From positions 5,208,001 through 5,272,000 of the forward strand of contig CM059584.1 in NCBI GenBank assembly GCA_030407085.1: a stretch of 64,000 nucleotides of DNA. Direction: 5' to 3'. The DNA comes from Trichopria drosophilae (lineage: Eukaryota; Arthropoda; Insecta; Hymenoptera; Diapriidae). The translations under genes were made by a program, and so were the position numbers. Positions 1-11,483 of this stretch are shown in pieces. A model generated the notes under the pieces. That model was not told the DNA's origin and ran no database searches. It saw only the letters and a list, made by a program, of their open reading frames with translations. Position 1 is the first letter of the stretch. Each line of letters starts with the position of its first letter.

Positions 1-289
1 GCCAGTTGCACTTCCCCTTAAGAATTCCGCTCCGGTTTCGATGCAATTTTTGGATGCAAAAATACCGAAAGATCCTCCTATGAAATTTAAGGTATCGTAC
101 CTCCTCCAATAAAATTAAAAATTTGCCCGTAATCTTTTTATGTCCGATAATATTTTATGTAAATCTTTGCAGATAAAACTGCGCGTAAAACTGCCGAATG
201 CAATACAGGCATTGCAGCAGACCTGAATGAAGATTTCATATTTACCGCTTAAACTAAGGAATTTCGTTGGCAATAATAAACATACATAA

Positions 290-502
290 AACCTTCATTA
301 TTCTCTATCCGACGGCGCTAAAGTACTCAATGTGAGAAATACTCAGGATTTTTACGGTAGGAAATTTAGAGCAGCGATTTTTAATAAAAAGAAAACTTTG
401 CTCGAGAGACTGCACAAATGTATCGAGGAAGCGGGTAAGCAGCTCGACTTCAATATATATGTAAATCCAAACAGATTCGAGCGCAACGAGTCTGTTTGCT
501 AG
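290..502 (+). pseudogene. Unrecognised coding-like fragment, 70 codons open to TAG
   Basis: An open frame runs from just after a TAA at 287-289 to a TAG at 500-502 with no internal stop and no ATG. Its C-terminal two thirds look coding: codons such as GCG, GAG, CTC and CGC contrast with the AT-rich surroundings, and the peptide is charged and helical, with the segments DFYGRKFRAAIFNKKK, LLERLHKCIEEAGKQLDF and YVNPNRFERNESVC. I do not recognise the family. No convincing splice acceptor defines its left edge. It could be the last exon of an unknown host gene, a decayed retrocopy or a mobile-element relic. It lies on the opposite strand to Ddr, so it is not part of that gene. Confidence 0.35.
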
Positions 503-2311
503 ACGTTCGAAGCTCCTCCTTCTCGTTTTTACATTGTACTCTGCGTTCTGTCCTGAAATGCGAAATCTTAAAAATTTTAGGTATACCTAAATCCCATTTC
601 CCGTTCGATCTCTTAATTGGATATCACGTATATAAACTGCATCTTCGCGTTTAAATCCTATACTGGAATGATGCGTGCAAGACCGAAATATATGCAAATT
701 GCCTTCATTGATTAGAATTCAGACAATGCACTTTATGTCATTCGAGTTACTAATAGAGATGGCGGATGAATATTTTATAGTTTTGCGATGGAAAATACCG
801 TTCGTAATTAATTTGTTTATAATTAGTTTCGAAAACTTTTCCAATTGAAACAATCTGTTCTTAATTACAATGCGGGGGCACCGTACACTCGGACGTTTAT
901 TTATGCATAAATTTGAAGTTTCATTATACATAGTTTTTTAAGTAAACAGTTCAAACTAAGATATAAATTTATATTTTATTATATAAATACAAACGATCGA
1001 GGGGAAATTAATTTTGCATCAGAGTATAGATGCGTTTATTACTAACCACAAAATTCGAGAAAGTTAAACTTGGATCGTTTAAACAAAACTGAACTACAAT
1101 TACTCAACATTATTAGGAAGTTATTCCAGATTGTTATGTATAGTTAACTGGTAAATTAACCAAGGCTTCTTATCAATATTCATGAAGTCGATTTATGATA
1201 TCCGATATTCTACAAAATATAGTGATATAATTATTGTTATTGTATACAGTTATTGTTTTGAGGTGTAAAAAAAATTTATTTATTTGCTGTAGTTAAAAAT
1301 AATAGATTTGAATTGTTTTTCGCATAACCATATTGGTTGTTGTTTTAATATTATTTATAATTTTAGTGCAAGTCATTGTTAGAAAAAATTAATGGTTTTG
1401 ATACTAAATTAATTTAAATAAGAGATTCCTAGCAGCATAGTGACGTATAGGAATTCTGTTTATTACATATGCGCGACATGTTTTCTCAAATTGTATAGTT
1501 GGCAAATGATCGGCTTAACGAAAGAAATAGTTTTCAAGTACATATACCAATTATGGATATGAAAAAGAATGTTTAGTTGGGACAAACAACTTCTCAGTGC
1601 TCTTAGTTCCATGCAAGAAATTCGTTAGCAACCAAGTAAATATTTTTGTTGAGAAACAAATTAGTTAGTTAATAGTGCAAAACATTAGTTACTTATTAAT
1701 CTATTGACTAATGCAACTATTAACATAATTGCCAACAAATTTCTTTTATCCATCAGAGAACAGTAAGGTAGCTGCTGTCTTTTGAGTTTTAAACTTTAGA
1801 AACTTAATGCATTTTTAAAATCTGCTACAACTGTAAAAGTAATTTGTCAATTTTCTATACAAATAATTTATTACAACTAATTATCGTATTTTAAAGCTTT
1901 TTCTTACTTCCCGAATAGCACAATCCATACCTGTCCACTTTTTGTGTTCGGGATCTCCTCAGGGGGTCCCAATTTTTGATTTTAAGCTTAATACATCATT
2001 GGATGATATTTTATCAAAGAATCAGCGAATATTTTGCATACAAATTTTCTTCATTACTGTAGGATATAAATACAAAATTGATAAAGTTTTTTCCAAAGAA
2101 TTAAATTTGGCTTGTTTAACCTATTAACATTTGAGGGCTCACAATTTTTACTTTTATTTACAGGATTACTTTAGTAACGAAAGATTCGGAGAATTTCGGA
2201 ACAACTACATGTCCTAATGTTTTAGAGGTTATTTTCAACATTCTGATGTTAAAATTTGGTTTTAGCGAATATGAATTCCAATATAGCTCCAAATTTGAAA
2301 AAGAACGCTAA
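503..2311. other. AT-rich stretch without a supported gene
   Basis: No exon-like or transposon-coding segment is visible. The short open frames (for example 719-931 minus and 1942-2127 plus) have AT-driven composition and no known motifs. A small cluster of the word ATTAGTTA on both strands lies at about 1640-1735. Confidence 0.5.
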
Positions 2312-2380
2312 ATTTTATTTCAATTGTATTCTTTTGGAAACGCTATCACGGTTTCCAAAAGAATACAATTGAAATAAAAT
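2312..2380. repeat. Perfect 30-bp inverted repeat (hairpin) with 9-nt spacer
   Basis: Bases 2312-2341 are the exact reverse complement of 2351-2380, with 2342-2350 as spacer. The arm contains CAATTGTATTCTTTTGGAAA. A perfect 30-bp cruciform arm in otherwise diverged sequence suggests a recent origin. The right arm is also part of the 50-bp direct repeat that recurs at 3019-3068. Confidence 0.9.
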
Positions 2381-3068
2381 ACAACTTAAACATTTCTCAT
2401 TTTTTTTCAATTACTAGGATATTGCGATTTTATTGAAACTATCAACAAATGTGTAAAAAATACTTGAATTTTAAGGAAAACGTTACTTTTTTGCGATAAC
2501 TCATTGTGACATTGACAATAAAGATTTATTGGAGAAACTTCCGTACGTTAACGCGACATTTTTTATTTTAGATTTTTTGAAAGTAATGAAGAAGAAAAAA
2601 TTGTTTACTGTATCAAAACGAATAACTAGTAACATTTTCGGAACCTTATTAAAGACTCCTACGTCCACACAAGAACGAAATGTTGATTTTATCATATTTA
2701 ACATCCCTATTATTATGATAAATATACCAAGAAACATTCCTATTATTAATTTTTGTATAACTAGTAACATTTTGGGTTTTTCCTACTTTGTTTGTTGTTG
2801 GAGATATCAGACAATAATTTAGATAAATTAGACAATGAAAATAAGTATTCTTTGACAATGCAGTTTCAACTGTTTGATTATATTCTAGAGACGGTACTAA
2901 AATGTTCTGCTTACATAATATGCCATTTAAACAAATACAAAGAGAAACACATAAAGTTCAAATTTTGACTATTGAATAACTAACAACGAATTTTTTTATC
3001 CACAGATTTCAATAACTAATCACGGTTTCCAAAAGAATACAATTGAAATAAAATACAACTTAAACATT
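2345..3068. repeat. 50-bp direct repeat bounding about 624 bp
   Basis: Bases 2345-2394 recur exactly at 3019-3068, beginning ATCACGGTTTCC and ending CTTAAACATT, while the sequence outside the two copies differs. With the inverted arm at 2312-2341 there are three copies of the same 30-mer, one inverted. This could be a duplication made during double-strand-break repair, or the ends of a young non-autonomous element. No coding sequence is recognised between the copies. Confidence 0.85.
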
Positions 3069-3179
3069 CTTATGTTTAAGGCTTTAAGCAATCTTAATAA
3101 TAAAAATACCAATAAATGCTAAGAGTTATGAAAAGTCAATTACACGGGTGTACAAAAAAGTGGGGTTATAGGTGTGATT

Positions 3180-3380
3180 GGGAAATTCTGGGTCATTTCC
3201 GAAGTAATTTTGTGCGTGAAATTCGCATCCAAGTCAGAGTTGGACCATTACATCAAGATTTTGAGATATTTGAGATTATGCATCCGAAAAACGTGTTTTT
3301 GCACTGATTAAGGTTACAACATTTTCTTTTGTATCTTTCTTACAAAGTTACGGCCATTTTAAAATATAACAATAGTCGCA
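3180..3380 (+). repeat. Dispersed repeat family, copy A
   Basis: This stretch resembles two other places in the window, 4965-5217 (reverse orientation) and 62230-62440. Shared landmarks in order are GAGATATTTGAG, AACGTGTTTTTGC, a GGTTAC block, and ACGGCCATTTTAAA near the 3' side. The copies are strongly diverged with indels. No open frame is conserved among them, so this looks like an old non-coding interspersed repeat. Ends were not defined. Confidence 0.5.
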
Positions 3381-3889
3381 AAACTGTCTGACGCAGTCGC
3401 ATTACCCCTTTAAAGTCTGCATGTTTCTACTTAATAATTTCCCTAGACAATTTGTTCTTGTGTATTTCTGGGTTCATTGAGTAAGAACATGAAGTCACAA
3501 AATAGATATTGTTATTTGCATAATGGCTGTTTCAAAATGGCATATTAAAATGAATAAAAAATTATATTAATATCATTTTGTGCTTTTTAGTTTATGGATT
3601 TAAATTCATCAAATCATTTGCTGAGAAAATTGATTTTGAATTCATTATTAGTAACATGAAATACCCACAATTACACAGTTTTAGAACAAAATAGTAACAT
3701 CTTGTACAAACTTTCGAACCGCCATATACCAATTTTACCAAAATTAAATAGATACGATTTTGTGAAAAAATGGACTTTATTATTTATTTGTTATGACTAT
3801 TTTGTTAAATTTTGAACATTTAATTTTAAATGAAAATATATGGACGAAAATCTGCATTAAATATTTCTTTTTTAGCTTTGGGGATGAAT

Positions 3890-4836
3890 TTAACCCTTAA
3901 ATGCCACACGACTGTTAAATCTCATATATGACACACGGGGTATTCGAGACCCCACCGTGAAAAATGTTTGTTAACTTTTTTATATTTTGATATTTATTTA
4001 TGCAGATTTTTTTCAATGTTGTTCAAAAGCTTTAGAAACTGTGTAAAAAGCTTACATTGTTAAAAATTCAATTTCAATATTGTATACAAAATAAAGTGTG
4101 CGAAAAAAGTGAAAATATGGGTTTCCAGCAATACATTAGTACCATATTTTTAATATTTAATATTTCTACTTAAAAATTGAGTCTAGTACTATTGAGATAT
4201 GTCACTGTAAGGAAAAATTAAATTGATATTGAATTGTATAAAAAAAAGTATTTATTTTCAATGTGAAGTGTGATTTATTCTGAGAAAATAAATAACGCTG
4301 ATCATAAATAACGTTGTAACTGTACATATTCTTATTAAATTTGATTGAAAATTCGTTTTAAATACACAAAATGTTTACAGTTAATATAAAATATAATATA
4401 AAGAAAAAAAAATGGAAAAAAAATAATGTCACTCTGCACCTGCGCAATAAGTGCAAAGATACGCGCCTTAGGCCATCTTAAAAGGTTATAAACAAACGCA
4501 ATAAAAGACAACAAAATTATGACCACCATACATGATTATATTTACCTTCAAAATTGGTAAAACACTATTAAAAAACAACAAAAAATATTACTCCAATTTA
4601 CACAAAAAAGCGCGTTGATGACATGCGGGGGTACTCCGGACCCCACTTTAATTTTGAAGCGCTCGAAATAGTGGCTGTGACAGAACTGACTACTGATAAG
4701 TGTGGGGACAGGTAGTTCAAACCTACAACTATAATCAGAGAAAACTATGAATTCCATTTTTGGTGGGAACATTTGAAAATTTGTCATTGAAAAAAGTCTG
4801 GGGTCTTCCGGACCCCGTGTGGCATTTAAGGGTTAA
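3890..4836. mobile_element. piggyBac-like non-autonomous element, 939 bp between TTAA targets
   Basis: The element is flanked by TTAA at 3890-3893 and 4833-4836. Its ends are inverted copies starting CCCTTAAATGCCACACG; on the left the match is split by an insertion before the CGGGGT block, while the right end runs directly into GGGGTCCGGAAGACCCC when read inward. The TTAA target and CCC start are the signature of the piggyBac superfamily. Further GGGGTC/GACCCC inverted motifs occur inside, for example at 4622-4645. No transposase was found, so it would depend on a transposase from elsewhere. Confidence 0.8.
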
Positions 4837-4964
4837 CATCCAATATGGTAAATTATAATTGTAATAATGTAATAATTCTAAATATATATATCATTAAATT
4901 ATATCATTAATTCAATATGTCCATAAGATTTTTTCTTGCTCCAACATTTGTGGGTGATATTCAC

Positions 4965-5217
4965 TACTTTAATATTTGGTTATTTTTGTCGACCGTTGTT
5001 GTTCATAAACTTTTACATATACATATATAATGCATACCAAACATTCCGTTAACGACAATGTCAACATGGTTTTAAAATGGCCCTCTTTGTTAGAAAAAAT
5101 CCTATATGATAGTACAGAAGTCCAAAAAACATTGTTGCATCCTGTATGTAACCGCAAAAAAACACGTTTGCCGAGTACATAACTCAAATATCTGAATATC
5201 CTGACATGATCAGTCAC
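4965..5217 (-). repeat. Dispersed repeat family, copy B
   Basis: Read on the minus strand this resembles the repeat at 3180-3380: it carries CAGATATTTGAG, AACGTGTTTTTTTGCGG, AGGATGCAACAATG, CTTCTGTACTAT and GGCCATTTTAAAA in that order. The last three blocks also match 62300-62430. An 82-codon open frame overlaps it but is not conserved in the other copies. Confidence 0.5.
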
Positions 5218-5380
5218 TTGTGACTTCGGATTTTAATTTTACGTATAAAATTACTCCGAAAACAACCCACAGCTTCCCAACAACAAAACCATATGTTACT
5301 ATCTAATATAAACCTTACTTATTATCTTCTAAGTATTTTATATCATATTACACAAATTCAACGTAATTAAATATTCATTA

Positions 5381-6315
5381 GGGGAGGCGTGGGGTGTACC
5401 GCTCACCTAAGGAAAGTATCGCTTTTAATAAATGCATAAATAATTTTAGATTTGTTTAACGATTGAAATCGATTCTATAAAGCCCCGACAGTAATATACA
5501 AGAAGATCTGAATGTTTACTAACGCTAAACGTATTGAATTATAGAATTTAATAAATATCAAAGATCCAACAGTATCTCCTGTCAATGTGGGTAATACCGC
5601 TCACTAAATTTAAGTTGTTAAACTTATTCATATACACTTAGAAACAATGTAATGAAAATGTAATGAAGATGTAATGAAGAAATATCAGTACAGGCAATGA
5701 AAATGGTAAAGAAGAATGGATTCAAATTAATGATTCATAAATAATGAATGTACCTAACCTATGAAATTCAATGATATTATAAATCAATTTGTTGTTAACT
5801 CACTTATGTACATTCAATGTATATGATTAATTACAAGAAGTTCCATTTCAAATATCCATTATTTTAGTACTTTCTGTACATTTATTTGATCAACAATATG
5901 TGAAATATGCCATAAACTCTGTGAGCGGTGTTACCCACTAACGCGCCGCGTTGAAAAGTAATGAATAATTAAAAGTCAATGTTGTTTTTAGTAGTTTACC
6001 AAATACCATTTGGTAATTTACAGTACAACAAGTCTATTTGTTCATATTTTTTCCCATTGGGTACTAGTAAAAAGATGGAAAACCGTATATTGTAAAGACC
6101 AATTCTTATCGTATTTATGTCAACTACGTTACAAAACTTTCCAATTTTTTTTTAATCAACTTTTAGCAATAAACTATGTAAATTTTTTGTTGAAATTAGA
6201 TTTTGACATAAAGTTCTTTAGTAAAAAAATATAAAAAATAATTTTAACTTAACGGAAGGTTGAGAAATATGAGTGAGCGGAATTACCCACTGAGCGGTAC
6301 AACCCCCGCCTCCCC
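5381..6315. mobile_element. TIR element with GGGGAGGCG ends and repeated internal GAGCGG motifs
   Basis: The ends are inverted: the left reads GGGGAGGCGTGGGGTGTACC from 5381, and the right, read inward from 6315, is GGGGAGGCGGGGGTTGTACC. Both are flanked by TA (5379-5380 and 6316-6317), a plausible target duplication. A motif close to GAGCGGTNTTACCCAC recurs in both orientations near 5396, 5589, 5921, 6271 and 6291, as expected for transposase-binding sites. No transposase is recognisable; the 74-codon frame at 6010-6234 has no known motif. I cannot assign a superfamily. Confidence 0.75.
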
Positions 6316-6317
6316 TA

Positions 6318-7100
6318 AGTATGCATAATACATCGATCTCATGATAGTCCATACTTTTAAAAAACACTTAAACAACCAACCATGTGCCATAAATTAACAA
6401 TTAGTATCATTGTGAAATTATTCAGTAAAGCTGAGGATGTAATTATAGTTTTCAAATTCTTATAATACATTTAATTAGGAAAGATTTTTTCAATACTTCA
6501 ATTAAATGCGAAAAGTGCAAAACGATTTAATGTTTGACGAATGTATTCAGTGGAAATATATTTTATCTCGATTAATGATGAAGACGCCGTTAAGAGGGTT
6601 TCAAGAAGTAAGCTATTCTTTTCAACGTGATTTACTAAGAGATCAGGGCGGTCCTGGCAACCGAACTCCGATACAATGAAAGAAGCTGAATGATTCATTT
6701 AAATAGCTGCCGGCGGAAACGGATGGTGGAAGTAATTTAATTATTTCGTTTGTTTGATATTGTGTCGGGCCAACGATAAATTTAATATATTATTTATGAA
6801 AGTACTTTATGTTCACACCTCTATGAAAAATTAACGAGTATTTGTGTACGGTTGGATGACTCCGTCTAGTAATGTTCATTTTATTATTTTAAATTCGCTT
6901 TATTGTAAATTCAGATTTCTACACGAAATACAATTAAATTATTATATTTTTGACATGTTCTAATGATACGATATATTTATCAAAAATTTCAATTTTTCAG
7001 TTATATGTCATTACTTCTGTAAAGGTTCCAAATTTTGAAATTTTATTTTAATTCTAATATTTTCTAATAGAATATTTTTGTCTAATTTTTTGTCAATAAG
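6318..7100. other. AT-rich stretch, nothing recognised
   Basis: A slightly GC-richer patch lies at 6580-6740. The 66-codon minus-strand frame over it (6498-6698) shows no known motif. Nothing else is seen. Confidence 0.4.
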
Positions 7101-8040
7101 TCCCGGAAAAGCACATTTTTCAGTTGATTTTCGACCTTTATTCTCAGCAGGAAATAAGATTAATATTGGTTTGAAAGTGACCAACTAACCTACCATTTTC
7201 TAGTATGCCCTTTCGATTGGTGTGATAAAAATTGCATTTAAATTGCTTCAAAAACCAATCTGGAGCATTTTAAATAAAAAATGAACAAAATTCCGTGAGT
7301 TTTGTTTTTTGTGAATTTTTTTTCGTATCAATAAAGTTGTGGGGTCGATTCCTATTCTCAACCAAAAGATCAGAAAACCTATGCACTTCAACTAGAAATT
7401 TGTTTGTTTTGTTGCGAATAACATAACCTCTTCAAAACGTAATGATGTTGAGAAAATGCATGAATTTTTTTGAGACATTTTTTTCTTGAATACTATTGAC
7501 TTGAGAGAAAATTTGCTAAGAACAAAAGTGGTTTGGAATGAGTCAAAGAATACTCTCAAATTTTCGAAATATCAAAATTGTATCAATGCATTCTGATAAA
7601 ATTTTGATTCTTTGACTCATTCTAATCCATTTTTGTTCTTAGTATTCAAGAACAAAATTTTTCTCTCACACTTCTCTATTTTTTCAACTTATTGACGTTT
7701 TGATGAGGTTAGGTTGATTCGGGAGAAAACAAACAAATTTGTAGTTGAATTTCATATATTTTGTGCACTTTTGGTTGCGAATAGGCATTGATTCCACAGG
7801 ATTATTGATGGGAAAAAAAATTCACAAAAAACGAAACGAACGGATTTTTGTACAGTTTTTTAATTAAAATGGGCCAATTGGTTTTTGAAGCAATTTAAAT
7901 GCAATTTTGGCCACACCAATCGAAAGGGCGTAGTCGAATATGGCAGGGTTGGTCACTTTCAAGCCAATATTAATATTATTTCCTGTTGAGAATAAAGGTC
8001 GAAAATTAACTAAAAAATGTTCATTTCCGGGATTTAGTAG
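7101..8040. repeat. Long foldback element, about 460-bp imperfect inverted arms
   Basis: The left half (about 7101-7560) is complementary to the right half (about 7580-8040) along nearly its whole length. Paired landmarks are TCCCGGAAA against TTTCCGGGA, TTTTCGACCTTTATTCTCA against TGAGAATAAAGGTCGAAAA, CCCTTTCGATTGGTGTG against CACACCAATCGAAAGGG, and GAATGAGTCAAAGAAT against ATTCTTTGACTCATTC near the centre. Any read-through transcript, including the Ddr pre-mRNA if the gene spans this point, could fold into a long double-stranded hairpin. The 62-codon minus-strand frame at 7864-8052 is part of the repeat arm and is not a gene. Confidence 0.85.
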
Positions 8041-8326
8041 GTTAATCAACAATATTAATTCAATATGCTGAATCGTCTTAGTATTTTCGTAATATGGTTT
8101 AGTAATACGCTAAATCTAGCATTTTATTCATACAAATCACTTATGGAAAATTCGAAAACATTCAATTAGGTACTGTTTGGAATGTACACAATATTAATTA
8201 TTAAGTATATAAGAAATGTTTAAATAATCAATTTCGATATCTCACACTGAAATTTCATATAAAGTGTAACATTTCTAGATTTTTATAAGAAAGTAGTGGG
8301 AATTGATGCAAGAAATAGCCGCTCAC

Positions 8327-8506
8327 CTTTTCCATTTCCATTGATGTCAAGTCGAAAATTGTCTGGGCCTTTCTGCCCGTCAACCAGTTGCCCAAGACCT
8401 CCCGAGAGGTATCCTATTTCCTCTTGACCGTCGTATGTTCTGTCCGAGAGGTCCACCTCCGAACCCCTTTGGACTCCTTGAGGCATAGAATACGAAACCA
8501 ACCCTC
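8327..8506 (-). CDS. Ddr: Discoidin domain receptor (Ddr), exon for the start of the discoidin-like domain
   Basis: Ddr is a collagen-binding receptor tyrosine kinase with an extracellular discoidin domain followed by a discoidin-like domain. On the minus strand this 180-bp exon begins after an acceptor TGTTTCAG at 8507-8514 and ends before a donor GTGAGC at 8326-8321. Joined to the exon at 21934-22081 the phase is correct, giving GGLVSYSMPQG across the junction. The peptide continues with SEVDLSDRTYDG, GYLSGGLGQLVDGQKGPDNF and RLDINGNGK, matching the family pattern LVSY, then YDG, then GLGQLVDG, then DF that follows the discoidin domain in DDR proteins. It ends in phase 1 and the next exon is not visible between 1 and 8326. 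Reading past the donor gives an unrelated intronic tail. The assignment rests on remembered family motifs and not on an alignment search. Confidence 0.9.
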
Positions 8507-9344
8507 CTGAAACATGTATAGGATTCAAGATGAACGGTGAATTATACTTTTGTTCACTTTTCTTTATTATGAAATAAATATGTGCAAGAAAACGCAAGCT
8601 AGTCTTAACTGCATGTACCTATTTACTAAATTCGTAAACTAAGGGCTATGAAATAAGACCATGTGACGAAAAATGAGACTTTAGGAATATTCACAAAATT
8701 ATTTTAGGATAGTTTATGAAAGGAGGAAAAATTCGTGTTCTTAAAAGGTTTATTATAACAATTCAGTCCCTAAACAAATGTCCCTTACTGAATTCTATTA
8801 ATAGGGATACATGTCTAATATTCCATATTTTTTTTACAATAATGACACTTTTAACAACTTATTATATAAAAATGTGCAAATAATAGAACATGTCTTCTCG
8901 TACATTTTTTCAATGTACTGTTATTTTCTAAATAAATTAAACAATTGAGGGCCTGCGTGGAGAAACGGCATAACTTGACTTAATATGCTTTTTCTGGTAA
9001 TGAGTTAAATTACAAGAGCATGTTATTATGCAATTAATGTATTCATTAGGAAGTAATGAAGAATTTTTTTAAGGTTAAAATAACCACCGTTTATGGAAAA
9101 ACGGCCTAAAACGACTTCGTTAGGCTGTTTTTAAGAAAATCGAAACAATTGAATTATTATTATTATTGCACGAAAAAAACAAGTTGATTGGGAGAACAAA
9201 CTGCAAATTATTTAGTAGAACCAACGTAATGAATTGGTTCCGTCTACTGTCTGAAGTTAGAAGAAAATCAAAAAATTGTCCGCGTAATAAACTCAGTTTG
9301 TTGGCCTGATTATAAACGAAATCAGATGGCTTTTACTTATACGC

Positions 9345-9510
9345 CGTAATATCTGGGCGCGATTGATCTATTATAATACACCCAACCAATTAAATAGTCC
9401 ACTCAATCAACTGGAAGTAATCTTGGTAAGAAAATTCTTGTTTAGATCTCAACCACCTCAGACAGTTGGTAAGGACAACAAATTTATTGGTTATCCCAAC
9501 CAAGTCGTTT
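9345..9510. repeat. Short-word island: ACCAA/TTGGT
   Basis: The words CCAACCAATT, TTGGTAAG and ACCAAG, their complements, and the related CAATCAACTGG recur in both orientations over about 165 bp without a fixed period. It resembles several other islands in this window that use different words. Confidence 0.4.
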
Positions 9511-10592
9511 TTTTTCGTATACTATTATAAGAAATATTAACATTAACCATGTTGTAATGCGAGTTGAAACCGTAAGGCCGAATGTTTACACCCGAGTATC
9601 GAACACTGTTTTTTCTTTAATGGTATGAGTATAAAATTCATACGTCTTTTTTAGGGTCGCAAAATACAAGTTAACCCTTTCAAGGTCAGTGAAAAGAATA
9701 CTTCGTAACTTAATTTCCTTACTTTCTTTTTTGTAATAACATCGGTTTCTTACATGATATCTATAATCAATAACTTATTTTCTATATTCATCAGTAATCT
9801 ATCTAATCGCTTCTGTATTTATTTGACATGATTAAACATTTTACACGCTCTTAAATGATAGGACTCAATTGCGTAGTCTAAAAGTGCGTAATCATAAAAT
9901 TTCACTCCTAGAGGCTTCAATTTTACTCTCTTGGAGTCACATTTGCTCCTTTGGGGTATTTCATGCTAGGTTTGAATCCCTTTACCGGTGTAGTTATATA
10001 CTGCATCGGAAACTGGTTACTGCGCGGCCGGCCGACAAACATGTTTTATTGCAATAATTTATTCAATTCCGAGAATTTTGAAACGAATAAAAAAAGAAAT
10101 TGTTCTTTACAGTTTTTTGCATCTAATGAAGAATGAACAAATTATATATCTCATTAAACAATGAAGTTTTTCAGGGCCTAGAAGCACATGACGCGTTGGT
10201 CATCGGCTGCCACCAAATTTAAACATTCACTACTTTTTGACTATTATACCAATAAAGGTAAAACTTTCTAGAAAATTTGTTCATACCTATATGAACAACT
10301 TTCTCGCTGACAGTTTTCGGATACTCGAAATTTGCTCGATAAACGAAGAGCGAGAAGGCATATTTTGCATTTGCGTAGAAAAAAATTAATAACTTTATTG
10401 TTTATTGAAATATATAATTAATTATTACATCATTAGATGCGGAAATCTCTAAGGAACAATTGCTTTTTTTATTCGTTTCAAAACCTTCAAAATTGACTAT
10501 GTTATAGCGTGTTCAAATAAAAAAGCCGGCTGCGTAGTAGCTAGATATGTCTAGACGGCATTCAGTCGCCTTTCTCTTTTTCCGTATTTATT

Positions 10593-10700
10593 GACGCCAT
10601 TAAACTACATTTTGACTCCAATGAACTCAAATGTAATCAAACCCGGCCTACCCCAGTTTCTACTCATTTGGATTGAAATTTGAGTCCAATAATTTTAGAG
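10593..10700. repeat. Short-word island: ACTCCAAT/ATTTGAGT
   Basis: TTTGACTCCAATGAACTCAA, ACTCATTTGGATTGAAATTT and GAGTCCAAT are packed into about 100 bp on both strands. The same vocabulary appears at 53275-53400. Confidence 0.4.
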
Positions 10701-11483
10701 TGCAAATATTAATAAATCGAATTAGCGAAAATTTTATTTTTTTACTATTTTTTCATCTCTCAAGTATTGTCAGATCATTCTGTCACATTTTAGAGATGAT
10801 AGCAATTATTTGTTATTTTTTATTTTACAATATATGTATAACAACAAAACGTTTTTGGAATTTCTGATTTTTATTCTAAAATGGAATATAATAACTCCAA
10901 ATCGAACAAAATGGCAAAAATAAAATGGAAACCCTTAAATGATAATAAAATTTCAATAAATTGAACTGGGTCTTTTTTCTCATAAATTATACATTTTATA
11001 GAAGACAAAATTTAAAAATAATGTGTTTCAAATTTTTTATTTTTCTGCTTCATATCCAAAACCATTTTGCAATCGCCATTTTGAATTGAATTACTTTCAT
11101 CTCAAATTCTACAATAATGACCTTAAAAATGTAAGCGTATGATATAAACAGTTTAATATAATTTTCAGCTTGATTACGCCTCTGAAAGAGTTATTAAGAT
11201 AATAACTAAAAAAAAACAAAACATCCTGTGCCGTCTATTCCAATGCTTAAAAATATAAAAATAATACGACGTCATATACTCATTCGTAGTGCTTTAAATG
11301 CTACATGCTAAAGATATAAAAGAAAACTCTCTTATTACAGTACAAAAATTGCACATCTAAAAAAGCTGTTAAAGCCCAACAAACGCCTCTAAAATAAAAA
11401 CTATAAGTAGATACGCCAATTATTGATAAATGATATATTTGTGTATTAATTACACATGTCTGCACGGTTTTTTTTTTTTTAAA

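Noticed and set aside
1942..2127. Frame beginning with GSPQGVP, resembling the PQG motif of reverse transcriptases
   Set aside because: No other RT block lies upstream or downstream in any frame, and the following residues do not continue the motif.
7864..8052. 62-codon minus-strand frame
   Set aside because: It lies wholly inside the right arm of the foldback element.
9670..9695. TTAACCCTTTCAAGGTCAG, like a piggyBac end
   Set aside because: No inverted partner followed by TTAA was found within the surrounding several kb.
9951..10136. Plus frame containing GYFMLGLNPFTGVVIYCIGN
   Set aside because: It looks mildly protein-like but has no known family, no splice sites and no neighbouring exon on this strand.
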